Shown here one piece after another: positions 1 to 6,560 of a stretch of 7,723 nt of DNA; the first letter of the stretch is position 1; each line of letters begins with the position of its first letter. The position numbers were made by a program, and so were the translations under genes. The DNA is taken from NCBI GenBank assembly GCA_017609245.1, contig JAFCEI010000033.1, positions 1-7,723 on the forward strand, in the 5' to 3' direction. The stretch is from Candidatus Woesearchaeota archaeon. GTDB taxonomy: Archaea > Nanobdellota > Nanobdellia > Woesearchaeales > JAFCFN01. Under the pieces are notes generated by a model that saw only the letters and a program-made list of their open reading frames with translations, made no database searches and was not told the DNA's origin.

Positions 1-1311
1 TTGTCTTATGCAATATGGGAAAAGGTAAGAGATGAGGTTGACAAGAGAATAAAAAAACTGGGTGTGCAGAATGCATATTTTCCCTTATTTATCCCTGAAA
101 AACTGCTTTCAAAAGAATCAGAGCATGTTGAGGGATTTACACCAGAGGTTGCTTGGGTGACGCATGCAGGCAACACAAAACTTGATGAAAAGCTGGCTGT
201 AAGGCCGACATCAGAGACGATCATGTATGATTCTTATTCTAACTGGATCAGAAGCTGGAGAGACTTGCCTTTAAAGATAAACCAGTGGAACAATGTCGTA
301 AGATGGGAGTTCAAGCATGCTGTCCCGTTCCTGAGGACAAGAGAGTTCCTGTGGAATGAGGGGCACACTGTTTTTGCAACAAAAAAAGAGGCAGAAGCAG
401 AAAGGGACAAGATACTTGATGTATACCGGACAGTTGTAGAGGATTACATGGCATTGTTCGGCATGGTCGGACAGAAAACAGACAAAGAGAAATTTGCAGG
501 AGCTGAATACACCTGCTCTTTTGAGTATTATCTGCCTAACGGCAGAGCGATACAAGGCCCTGATTTTCATCATGACGGCCAGAAGTTCTCAGAAGCATTT
601 AACATCAAGTTCCTGAACAAGGACGGCAAGGAAGAGCATGCATGGCAGAACACATGGGCAATCACAACGCGAATGCTTGGGGTAATGTTCGCTGTTCATG
701 GAGATGATAAGGGTTTGGTGCTGCCGCCTAAGATTGCACCGAACAAAGTTGTTGTAATACCTCTGCTGTTCAAAAAAGAAAAAGACAAGGTCTTGAAAAA
801 GGCAAAAGAAATCGTAAAATCACTGTCTAAGTTTGATGCTATCCTGGACGACAGGGAAGAGTATACTCCAGGATGGAAATACAATGAATGGGAGATGAAA
901 GGAATTCCTGTAAGAATTGAGCTGGGGCCAAGGGATCTGGAGAAAAAGCAGGCTGTGCTAGTGAGAAGAGACACAGGCGAGAAGCAGACAGTAAAATTAA
1001 CCAGTTTGGCTAAAAAGGTCTCTGAAGTTTTGGATGATATCCAGAAGAGCTTGTTTGAAAAATCAAAAAGATCATTTTTAGACAATATTGTTGAAGTCAA
1101 GTCAATGGATGAGCTGAAAAAAGCTATTAAGAATAAGAAGATAGCAAAAGCCCAGCTTTGTTCTGGTGTTGAGTGCGAGGACTGGATAAAAGACAAGACA
1201 GGCGGAGCAAAGACACTGAACAGGCCGTTTGACCAGCCAAAGAAATTAGGAACATGCTTGTATTGCGGCAAGCCTGCTGAATATGTTGTTTATGTTGGGA
1301 AGTCTTACTAG
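1..1311 (+). CDS. proS: Prolyl-tRNA synthetase, archaeal/eukaryotic type (5' end cut by window edge)
   Basis: Class II aminoacyl-tRNA synthetase that activates proline with ATP and charges tRNA-Pro in the cytoplasm. In window numbering, the sequence has YFPLFIPE (26-33, motif 1 region), RPTSE (68-72), RWE of motif 2 (101-103), RTREFLWNEGHT (112-123) and HGDDKGLVLPP (233-243, motif 3 region). An anticodon-binding domain follows. The C-terminal zinc domain has Cys387, Cys392, Cys419 and Cys422 (CX4C and CX2C). The protein ends in Tyr436, as is usual for this ProRS type, so the 3' end is intact. The TTG at position 1 is very unlikely to be the start: family members have roughly 35-45 residues before the YAIWE segment seen at residues 3-7. 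The stop TAG overlaps the stop of the convergent DUF192 gene. Promoter and start lie outside the window. No catalytic defect is visible in the part present. Confidence 0.97.
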   Translation: MSYAIWEKVRDEVDKRIKKLGVQNAYFPLFIPEKLLSKESEHVEGFTPEVAWVTHAGNTKLDEKLAVRPTSETIMYDSYSNWIRSWRDLPLKINQWNNVVRWEFKHAVPFLRTREFLWNEGHTVFATKKEAEAERDKILDVYRTVVEDYMALFGMVGQKTDKEKFAGAEYTCSFEYYLPNGRAIQGPDFHHDGQKFSEAFNIKFLNKDGKEEHAWQNTWAITTRMLGVMFAVHGDDKGLVLPPKIAPNKVVVIPLLFKKEKDKVLKKAKEIVKSLSKFDAILDDREEYTPGWKYNEWEMKGIPVRIELGPRDLEKKQAVLVRRDTGEKQTVKLTSLAKKVSEVLDDIQKSLFEKSKRSFLDNIVEVKSMDELKKAIKNKKIAKAQLCSGVECEDWIKDKTGGAKTLNRPFDQPKKLGTCLYCGKPAEYVVYVGKSY

Positions 1312-1640
1312 ATCCTGACCTTATCGCCAAGATTAACCTTGCCTTCTATCCTCTCTGCAGGGATTTCTATGACATACATCGCTTTTTCTTTTGAATTGTA
1401 GACCGTGAATGGCCTGAAATTCTTTTTTATCTCTATAACAGTCTTGTTCTTATCCAAGAACAGGACATCGATAGGAAAGAACACAAAGAACATGTGCAGC
1501 AAATGGCGCTGCTCTTTGCTGAACCTGAAAGCAAGTATCTTTGGCTTTGAGAACATCAAACCTTTGAATTTAGAAAAGAACGAATCGCATAACTGATAAC
1601 CTGATCTGAAGACTATCTTTTGGGGTTTTGTCTGTTCCAT
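1308..1640 (-). CDS. DUF192 family protein
   Basis: A 110-residue protein matching the DUF192 family by pattern: FKGLMF (25-30), corresponding to the family's R-x-GLM segment; a hydrophobic strand HMFFVFFPIDVLFLD (49-63), like the family's M-x-NT-x-x-PLDVLFLD; YVIEIPAE (89-96); and a C-terminal GDKVRI (105-110). The biochemical function of the family is not established. Some members are exported, but I see no signal peptide or membrane helix, so this one is probably cytoplasmic. It is the last gene of the korA-korB operon. Its ATG is 3 nt after the korB TAG and in the same reading frame, with no strong Shine-Dalgarno site, so translation probably depends on reinitiation after korB. Its TAG stop shares four bases (CTAG) with the proS stop on the other strand. 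The family call is fairly secure; a link to the oxidoreductase is only inferred from position. Confidence 0.85.
   Translation of the reverse strand: MEQTKPQKIVFRSGYQLCDSFFSKFKGLMFSKPKILAFRFSKEQRHLLHMFFVFFPIDVLFLDKNKTVIEIKKNFRPFTVYNSKEKAMYVIEIPAERIEGKVNLGDKVRI
1383..1428 (+). terminator. Possible U-rich termination zone for proS inside the antisense DUF192 gene
   Basis: TTTTTCTTTT at 1383-1392 and T6 at 1423-1428 lie about 70-115 nt after the proS stop on the proS sense strand. There is no intergenic space for a terminator, so these are the first strong T tracts available. They also encode Lys-rich parts of DUF192 on the other strand, so they may be incidental. Confidence 0.3.
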
Positions 1641-1643
1641 TAT

Positions 1644-2411
1644 CTATTTTAGAACTTCTCGTTTCTCTTTATAGAAGATGCCTATTGGAATCTTTTCTCC
1701 GTCATAAGTGAATTCCTGTGCAGTATCAAGAGCTTTTTTATATCCCATTGCTTTGATCTTATACATTTTATCATCTCTTGTATTGACTTCTGTATTAAAT
1801 ATAAGGCAGTCCTGCAATATCTCCACAAATGAAAACCCTTCATGTTTTATTGCTTCTTCAATAACATTCTGCGTATGATCTATATCTCTTGCATTGCATC
1901 TTGCAACAAATGTCGCTCCTGATGCAAGAGCGATATGAATTGGATTGATTGGTTTTAAAGCCCCAGAAGGTTCAGCTTTTGTCCTATAACCTTTCTGACT
2001 TGTAGGTGTTGCCTGGCCTGTTGTGAGCGAGAATACCCTATTGTCATGCACTATCAAAGTCATGTCAGGATTATTTTTGCATGCATGGATAAAGTGTTCC
2101 ATGCCTTCTGAGTAAGTGTCACCATCTCCGGCAAAAGCAATGACATTGAGTTTTGGATCTCCTAGTTTCATGCCAACTGCTGTTGGAATTGCCCTGCCAT
2201 GCAGCCCGTAAACTCCTGCAATATCCAAATAGTCAAATATTTTCCCATGACAGCCTATACCTGTTGTCATCGCAAAATTCTTTATGCCCTGTTTTTTTAA
2301 TGATACCAAAGCCCTTCTGCATGACTCAAGTATCATGTGATTTGGGCAGCCTGGGCACCAAGTTATCTCTGCGTCAGTCCTGAAATCCGCGCATTTCATC
2401 TTGTTGCTCAT
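1644..2411 (-). CDS. korB: 2-oxoacid:ferredoxin oxidoreductase, beta subunit (KorB-like)
   Basis: Thiamine-diphosphate subunit of a 2-oxoacid:ferredoxin oxidoreductase, which decarboxylates a 2-oxoacid to acyl-CoA and reduces ferredoxin in the cytoplasm. Visible features of the 255 residues: WCPGC (18-22) plus GIGC (Cys54) and LQDC (Cys202), the four-cysteine pattern that holds the [4Fe-4S] cluster in this family; the ThDP/Mg motif GDGD (95-98) with HDN (122-124); and SLTTGQATPTS (128-138), matching the family's YGLTxGQxSPT. The length is slightly short for KorB (commonly about 280-300) but no core motif is missing. The ATG overlaps the korA TGA as ATGA (2408-2411), indicating translational coupling. 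GAGGG lies 10 nt before the start, inside korA. The exact substrate (2-oxoglutarate, pyruvate or other) cannot be read from the sequence, so the gene symbol is by family. There is no separate ferredoxin-like delta subunit nearby. Confidence 0.95.
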   Translation of the reverse strand: MSNKMKCADFRTDAEITWCPGCPNHMILESCRRALVSLKKQGIKNFAMTTGIGCHGKIFDYLDIAGVYGLHGRAIPTAVGMKLGDPKLNVIAFAGDGDTYSEGMEHFIHACKNNPDMTLIVHDNRVFSLTTGQATPTSQKGYRTKAEPSGALKPINPIHIALASGATFVARCNARDIDHTQNVIEEAIKHEGFSFVEILQDCLIFNTEVNTRDDKMYKIKAMGYKKALDTAQEFTYDGEKIPIGIFYKEKREVLK

Positions 2412-3895
2412 CTTAATCTTTCCCTCAGCTCATCTGATGTAAACGGCCTGCTGTTGTATTTTAATATCCTGTTACTGATTTTTATGCCTGTCTTTTCCCT
2501 TATAAGCCTTCCAAGCTGGCCTGTAACATTGTTTTCAATCAAGATTATCTTTTTGGCTTTCAGCATCTCTTTTTTGATATCATCAGAAAGCGGCTTCATA
2601 TACAACACCTGGAGAAATTTATAATCAAGATCTTCAATAGCATCAAGTATTGCTCCTTTTGTAGACCCCCATCCTATGATCAGGTTCTTGCTGTTTTTCT
2701 TCCCATGGATCTTGATCATCTCAAATTTTTTGCATTCTTTTTTCATGGCATCGTATCTCTTTACCCTTGCATCTGCATTTTTTACAGCAAGTTTAGGATC
2801 TTCAGTTGTTATGCCATATTTGTCATGCTCGTAGCTGCTTGCCTTGTATCTTCTGCAGGACCTGACCGGAAGTATCTTGTTGATTTTTCTGGTGATTGAA
2901 AACTCAGATTCAGCAATATGCTTGTCTGAAAGAAGAACAGCCAGACTGTCAAACTTATTGGCAAGGTAAAAGCATTCATTTGCCTTTTCAACAGCTTCCT
3001 TTGGATCTCCAGGTGCGATCACAACCCTTGGAAACTCTCCGTGGCCAGATCTTAGTGCAATATCCAGGTCACTTTGCATAGAATATGTTGGCACGCCTGT
3101 TCCAGGCCCTGCACGGCTGGCCAAATACACTACTAGCGGCAGTTCTGACATGCCTTGAAAACTAAGAGCTTCTCCCATAAGGTCAAACCCTCCTCCGCTT
3201 GTTCCGACCATTGTCTTTGCACCTGTGAAACTTGCACCTAATGCCATGTTTGCAACTGCAATCTCGCTTTCTGGCTGATGAACTTTAAAACTGAGCTTAG
3301 ACTGCTTTGCTGCAAGCTCATGCAGCACACCTGTTGCAGGAGTCATAGGGTATGCAAAATAAAGGTCAATCCTGGAATTTATAGCGCCCTGTGCAACTGC
3401 CTGGCTTCCGTTCATATAGTCTAGCTTGTTGTTCAGTTTTTTTAGCTTATAGATCTGCTCGTGCTTGTCATACCCTTGCTGTGCTGCTTTTAAAGCTGAC
3501 TTTCCTATGCTCTTTTTTACCTCATTAAAGAATGCATTTTTGTCAAGGCCAAGTATCTTCACCAGCGCTCCTGAAAGAGCTACATTAAGATTTATTCCCA
3601 GATGCTTGAATTCATTGTAATCTATGATAAACCCTTCTTTTTTAAGCTCAGCCTTATGTATCTTTTTGGTGTTTTCATCTAATGCTATGATTCCGTCCAT
3701 CCTGGACTCGTGGCTGGATATTTTTTTGTCAGATATGGAAAGCACATTAAAATTATGCCCTCCTCTTATTATAGAGGGATAGTCCCTGTAATTAAAGACA
3801 AAATATCCTTGTTTGATAAGGGTTTTTGCAGTGATCTGAGAAACAGCATTTATCCCCTGGCCAGCTTTTCCACCTATAAGAATATTTAACCTCAT
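2408..3895 (-). CDS. korA: 2-oxoacid:ferredoxin oxidoreductase, fused gamma-alpha subunit (KorA-like)
   Basis: Partner of KorB; the two would form an alpha-beta type oxidoreductase with the gamma domain fused to alpha. The gamma domain is residues 1-160, starting with the nucleotide-binding-like GGKAGQG (8-14) and including YPSIIRGGHN (39-48). The alpha part follows: YPMTPAT (182-188, family YPITPxT), QPESEIA (207-213), TSGGGFDLMGE (232-242, family TSGPGFSLMSE), GPGTGVPT (263-270), HGEFPRVVIAPGD (285-297) and the C-terminal ENNVTGQL (454-461). The 495 residues are shorter than many fused KorA proteins, but both ends look complete. The ATG at 3895 is chosen because the gamma domain begins there and a TATA box lies about 30 bp upstream. 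The reading frame stays open further upstream (to 4060), but that stretch is unlike the family and runs over the divergent promoters and psmB. No clear Shine-Dalgarno site is present, suggesting a leaderless or very short-leader mRNA. Confidence 0.95.
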   Translation of the reverse strand: MRLNILIGGKAGQGINAVSQITAKTLIKQGYFVFNYRDYPSIIRGGHNFNVLSISDKKISSHESRMDGIIALDENTKKIHKAELKKEGFIIDYNEFKHLGINLNVALSGALVKILGLDKNAFFNEVKKSIGKSALKAAQQGYDKHEQIYKLKKLNNKLDYMNGSQAVAQGAINSRIDLYFAYPMTPATGVLHELAAKQSKLSFKVHQPESEIAVANMALGASFTGAKTMVGTSGGGFDLMGEALSFQGMSELPLVVYLASRAGPGTGVPTYSMQSDLDIALRSGHGEFPRVVIAPGDPKEAVEKANECFYLANKFDSLAVLLSDKHIAESEFSITRKINKILPVRSCRRYKASSYEHDKYGITTEDPKLAVKNADARVKRYDAMKKECKKFEMIKIHGKKNSKNLIIGWGSTKGAILDAIEDLDYKFLQVLYMKPLSDDIKKEMLKAKKIILIENNVTGQLGRLIREKTGIKISNRILKYNSRPFTSDELRERLR

Positions 3896-3920
3896 TTTTA
3901 TTTTTAGAATGAATAGCATG

Positions 3921-3934
3921 TATTTAAACCTTTG
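3921..3934 (-). promoter_or_regulatory. BRE/TATA element for the korA-korB-DUF192 operon
   Basis: Read on the minus strand this is CAAAGG followed by TTTAAATA, a good fit to an archaeal BRE plus TATA box. The TATA centre is about 30 bp from the korA ATG at 3895. Archaeal transcription starts about 25 bp from the box, which predicts a start within a few bases of the ATG. This supports a nearly leaderless operon mRNA and the chosen korA start. Confidence 0.6.
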
Positions 3935-3941
3935 TAAAACC

Positions 3942-3955
3942 AAAAGCTTTAAATA
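3942..3955 (+). promoter_or_regulatory. BRE/TATA element for psmB
   Basis: AAAAGC followed by TTTAAATA fits BRE plus TATA. The predicted transcription start is near 3976-3980, giving a leader of about 20 nt that contains the GAGAGGGA ribosome site. The 8-bp TATA sequence is identical to that of the divergent korA promoter. A second AT-rich candidate, TTTAATATATAT at 3966-3977, would instead place the start near the ATG itself. Confidence 0.6.
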
Positions 3956-3985
3956 CCACCTTATGTTTAATATATATGTAATTCT

Positions 3986-3993
3986 GAGAGGGA
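3986..3993 (+). promoter_or_regulatory. Shine-Dalgarno site of psmB
   Basis: GAGAGGGA lies 5 nt before the ATG at 3999 and can pair with the archaeal 16S 3' end. It decides the psmB start: the protein begins at MEQNITKHG rather than at upstream in-frame ATG codons from 3909, which lie in or before the promoter. Confidence 0.7.
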
Positions 3994-3998
3994 TTTTA

Positions 3999-4637
3999 AT
4001 GGAACAGAATATAACCAAGCATGGAACAACAACCATGGGCATTGTTTGCAAAGATGGCATAGTGCTGGCTGCAGACAGGAGAGCGACTTCTGCAAACTAT
4101 ATCATGGACAAGAGGGCAAAGAAGATATATGAGATAACGCCAAACATGGCAGTCACTATTGCAGGTGTTGCTTCTGATGCACAGTTACTGGTGAAATTAA
4201 TCAAGGCAGAATTAAACCTTGTCAAGATAAGAACTGGCAGGGACGTGACAGTAAAAGAGTCAGCAAACCTTTTAGCAGGAATTGTCTACCAGAATATCAG
4301 GAAGATGAGCATGATACCTGGAATTTCTCATTTTATTGTTGGCGGAAAAGACAAGTTAGGAACCCATATCTATGAGGTGTTTCCTGACGGAACATTGAGC
4401 GATATCACAGATTATATATCTTCTGGATCAGGCTCTGTGATGGCGTATGGTGTTTTAGAGACATTATACAATGAAGACATCACAGTGGACGAAGGGGTTA
4501 AACTGGCTGTCAAGGGATTGAATGCAGCACTGCAAAGAGATTCTGCAAGCGGTTCAGGGATAGATGTCATGACAATAACTGACAAGGGCATTGAAAGAGT
4601 TGTTTCAAAAGACTTATACTCACGAGTTGAAATATAA
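3999..4637 (+). CDS. psmB: Proteasome beta subunit (threonine peptidase)
   Basis: Catalytic subunit of the archaeal 20S proteasome; two rings of seven sit between rings of the alpha subunit and degrade unfolded or targeted proteins in the cytoplasm. The 212-residue precursor has a 9-residue propeptide ending in Gly, followed by TTTMGI, so self-cleavage would expose catalytic Thr1. In mature numbering, Asp17, Arg19, Lys33 and Gly47 are in the usual places (DRR at 17-19, AKKIYEI from 31, IAGVASDAQ around 47). The later active-site segments SSGSGS (132-137) and RDSASGSGIDV (171-181) are also present, so the subunit should be active. The start at 3999 is set by the Shine-Dalgarno site and the normal propeptide length. 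No alpha subunit gene is in the window. fttA follows after 28 bp; I recall the same neighbour pair in other archaea, such as Methanothermobacter. Confidence 0.98.
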   Translation: MEQNITKHGTTTMGIVCKDGIVLAADRRATSANYIMDKRAKKIYEITPNMAVTIAGVASDAQLLVKLIKAELNLVKIRTGRDVTVKESANLLAGIVYQNIRKMSMIPGISHFIVGGKDKLGTHIYEVFPDGTLSDITDYISSGSGSVMAYGVLETLYNEDITVDEGVKLAVKGLNAALQRDSASGSGIDVMTITDKGIERVVSKDLYSRVEI

Positions 4638-4645
4638 TTTTTAAA
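4631..4645 (+). promoter_or_regulatory. Possible TATA element for fttA overlapping the psmB stop
   Basis: The stretch around the psmB TAA reads AATATAATTTTTAAA. Its centre is about 25-28 bp before the fttA ATG at 4666, the distance expected for a leaderless transcript. fttA has no Shine-Dalgarno site, which also suits a leaderless start. The T5 tract (4638-4642) could equally be part of a psmB transcription end signal. Motif quality is moderate. Confidence 0.4.
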
Positions 4646-4665
4646 CAAACCAAAAAATTCTGAAA

Positions 4666-6558
4666 ATGGTTGGTATCTTAGACGAAATATTAAAGAAATT
4701 ACCTAAAGACAATATCAGTTCTGCAGGTTATGAAGGAGCTAATATTGTTCTTTATACAAAAGACAAGGAGTTTTTTCTAGATAATAGAGGATTGATCAGG
4801 GAGCTTGTCAACGAGTTCAAGAAAAGGATCGAGCTAAGGGCAGACCCTGCGATCGTACTTGACCTGGAATCTGCTCAAAAAGCAGTAAAAAAGATAATTC
4901 CCAAAGAAGCAGGCGTTTCAAACATTAATTTTGATGCTCAGAGAAGCAGGGTCATAATCGAGGCTGAGAAGCCAGGGCTGGCAATCGGCAAGCAGGGCGC
5001 TGTTTTGAGGGAAATAAGAGAAAAAACACTGTGGGCTCCGCTGGTAAAAAGAACACCAGCCCTTAAAAGCAAGCTTATAGAAAATATAAGGGCAGTCCTG
5101 TACCAGCATTCTGATTATAGGAGAAAATTCCTGGACCAGGTAGGGCACAGGATCTATGACGGCTGGATAAGGGAGAAAAAGCATGAATGGGTCAGGCTTA
5201 GTTTTTTAGGCGGAGGAAGGCAGGTAGGAAGAAGCTGCCTGTTTTTGCAGACCCCTGAATCTAGGGTGATTCTTGACTGTGGAGTCAACATTGCTTCAGA
5301 TGAGCAGGCATATCCTTATCTTGATGCTCCTGAATTCAACATAAAGGACCTGGATGCTGTAATAATCACTCACTCACACCTGGATCACATAGGGTTTGTG
5401 CCGTATCTATTCAAGTATGGCTATAGAGGACCTGTCTACTGCACAGCACCTACAAGAGATGTTGGCGCATTGCTGTTGATCGATTATGTAAAGATAATGC
5501 GGGCAAGAGGAAAAGATCCTATTTTTGATATAGAAGATATCAGGGAGATGGTCAAGCACACCATCTGTCTGGACTATGATGAGGTCAGCGATATAACCCC
5601 TGATGTAAGGATTACCTTGTATAATGCAGGGCATATCCTGGGAAGCGCGATGGTGCACATGCACATCGGAAACGGGCTTCATAACATGCTTTATACAGGT
5701 GACATGAAGTACGGAAGAACAAGCTTGCTGGAGCCAGCTGTCACAAAGTTCCCAAGATTGGAGACATTGGTCATGGAAAGCACATATGGCGGAAAAGACA
5801 ATGTGCTGCCAAGCAGGTCACAGAGCGAGGCTCACCTGAGCGAGGTGATCTCAAAGACAGTCAAAAGAGGGGGAAAGGTATTGGTGCCTGTCCTGGGATC
5901 TGGAAGAGGGCAGGAAGTCATGCTTATTGTTGAAAAGATGATCAAGGAAGGGCAGATACCAAAAATTCCTGTCTATATACACGGTATGGTCTGGGACATA
6001 ACCGCAATCCATACTGCTTATCCTGAGTTCTTGAACCGCGAGGTCAGGAAACTGATATTTCACAAGGATGAGAACCCTTTCTTGTCAGATACATTCAGGC
6101 AGGTCGGAAGCAAGAAAGAGCAGATGCAGATCGTTGAAGAAGAAGGGCCTTGTGTCATCCTGGCTACATCTGGAATGCTGGTAGGAGGGCCTAGTGTAGA
6201 ATATCTGAAGCATCTTGCTGACAACCCTAAAAACAGCCTTATGTTTGTATGTTATCAGGGCGAGGGCTCGCTAGGAAGAAGGATCCAGATGGGCGAGAGG
6301 GAGATTACATTTACAACCGGCCAAAGGCATGAGGTAACCCCTGTCAAGTGCGAGGTGTATACTGAAGAAGGACTGACAGGCCATTCTGGCAGGAACCAGC
6401 TGACTAATTTTGTCAACAGGTGCGATCCAAAGCCAAGAAAAGTTGCAGTATGCCACGGAGAAAACTCAAGATGCCTGGACCTTTCCAGTTCTGTTCACAA
6501 GATGATGAGAATAGAGACAGTTGCTCCAAGAAATTTGGAGATCATAAGGCTCAAATAG
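4666..6558 (+). CDS. fttA: FttA / aCPSF1, KH-MBL-beta-CASP ribonuclease and transcription termination factor
   Basis: Archaeal homologue of the eukaryotic cleavage and polyadenylation nuclease CPSF73. Family members cleave nascent RNA at U-rich 3' ends, promote RNA polymerase release and have 5'-3' exonuclease activity. Order of parts in 630 residues: an N-terminal pair of KH-like domains (about 1-150; GKQG at 108-111 is the KH loop), a metallo-beta-lactamase core, an inserted beta-CASP domain, then the end of the core. Zinc ligands are visible: HSHLDH (236-241), His323 in NAGHILGSAM and Asp346 in TGD. The beta-CASP motifs are Glu371 (MESTYGG), His573 (TGHSGR) and His597 (CHGEN). The C-terminus APRNLEIIRLK matches the family's conserved dimerisation tail. 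Length is normal for aCPSF1 (about 630-650) and nothing essential is missing. The gene follows psmB by 28 bp but probably has its own promoter. Its stop is 2 bp from the stop of the convergent membrane protein gene. Confidence 0.97.
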   Translation: MVGILDEILKKLPKDNISSAGYEGANIVLYTKDKEFFLDNRGLIRELVNEFKKRIELRADPAIVLDLESAQKAVKKIIPKEAGVSNINFDAQRSRVIIEAEKPGLAIGKQGAVLREIREKTLWAPLVKRTPALKSKLIENIRAVLYQHSDYRRKFLDQVGHRIYDGWIREKKHEWVRLSFLGGGRQVGRSCLFLQTPESRVILDCGVNIASDEQAYPYLDAPEFNIKDLDAVIITHSHLDHIGFVPYLFKYGYRGPVYCTAPTRDVGALLLIDYVKIMRARGKDPIFDIEDIREMVKHTICLDYDEVSDITPDVRITLYNAGHILGSAMVHMHIGNGLHNMLYTGDMKYGRTSLLEPAVTKFPRLETLVMESTYGGKDNVLPSRSQSEAHLSEVISKTVKRGGKVLVPVLGSGRGQEVMLIVEKMIKEGQIPKIPVYIHGMVWDITAIHTAYPEFLNREVRKLIFHKDENPFLSDTFRQVGSKKEQMQIVEEEGPCVILATSGMLVGGPSVEYLKHLADNPKNSLMFVCYQGEGSLGRRIQMGEREITFTTGQRHEVTPVKCEVYTEEGLTGHSGRNQLTNFVNRCDPKPRKVAVCHGENSRCLDLSSSVHKMMRIETVAPRNLEIIRLK

Positions 6559-6560
6559 TA

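Noticed and set aside
1..3. TTG as the start codon of proS.
   Set aside because: The family has about 35-45 conserved residues before this point, so the gene runs off the window edge.
696..1271. A 191-codon open frame on the minus strand inside proS.
   Set aside because: It lies opposite a strongly conserved synthetase domain, its protein resembles no family I know, and it has no promoter or ribosome site I can see. It is a shadow of proS.
1644..1646. Pyrrolysine at the korB TAG.
   Set aside because: TAG acts as an ordinary terminator in four other genes here, two of which end exactly where their families end. No pyl gene is visible, and reinitiation explains the junction.
3909..3998. A 30-residue N-terminal extension of psmB.
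   Set aside because: It would start upstream of the TATA box. The Shine-Dalgarno site and the usual short propeptide point to 3999.
3896..4060. A 55-residue N-terminal extension of korA in the open frame.
   Set aside because: It covers the divergent promoters and the psmB start, has no family similarity, and the gamma domain begins exactly at the Met at 3895.
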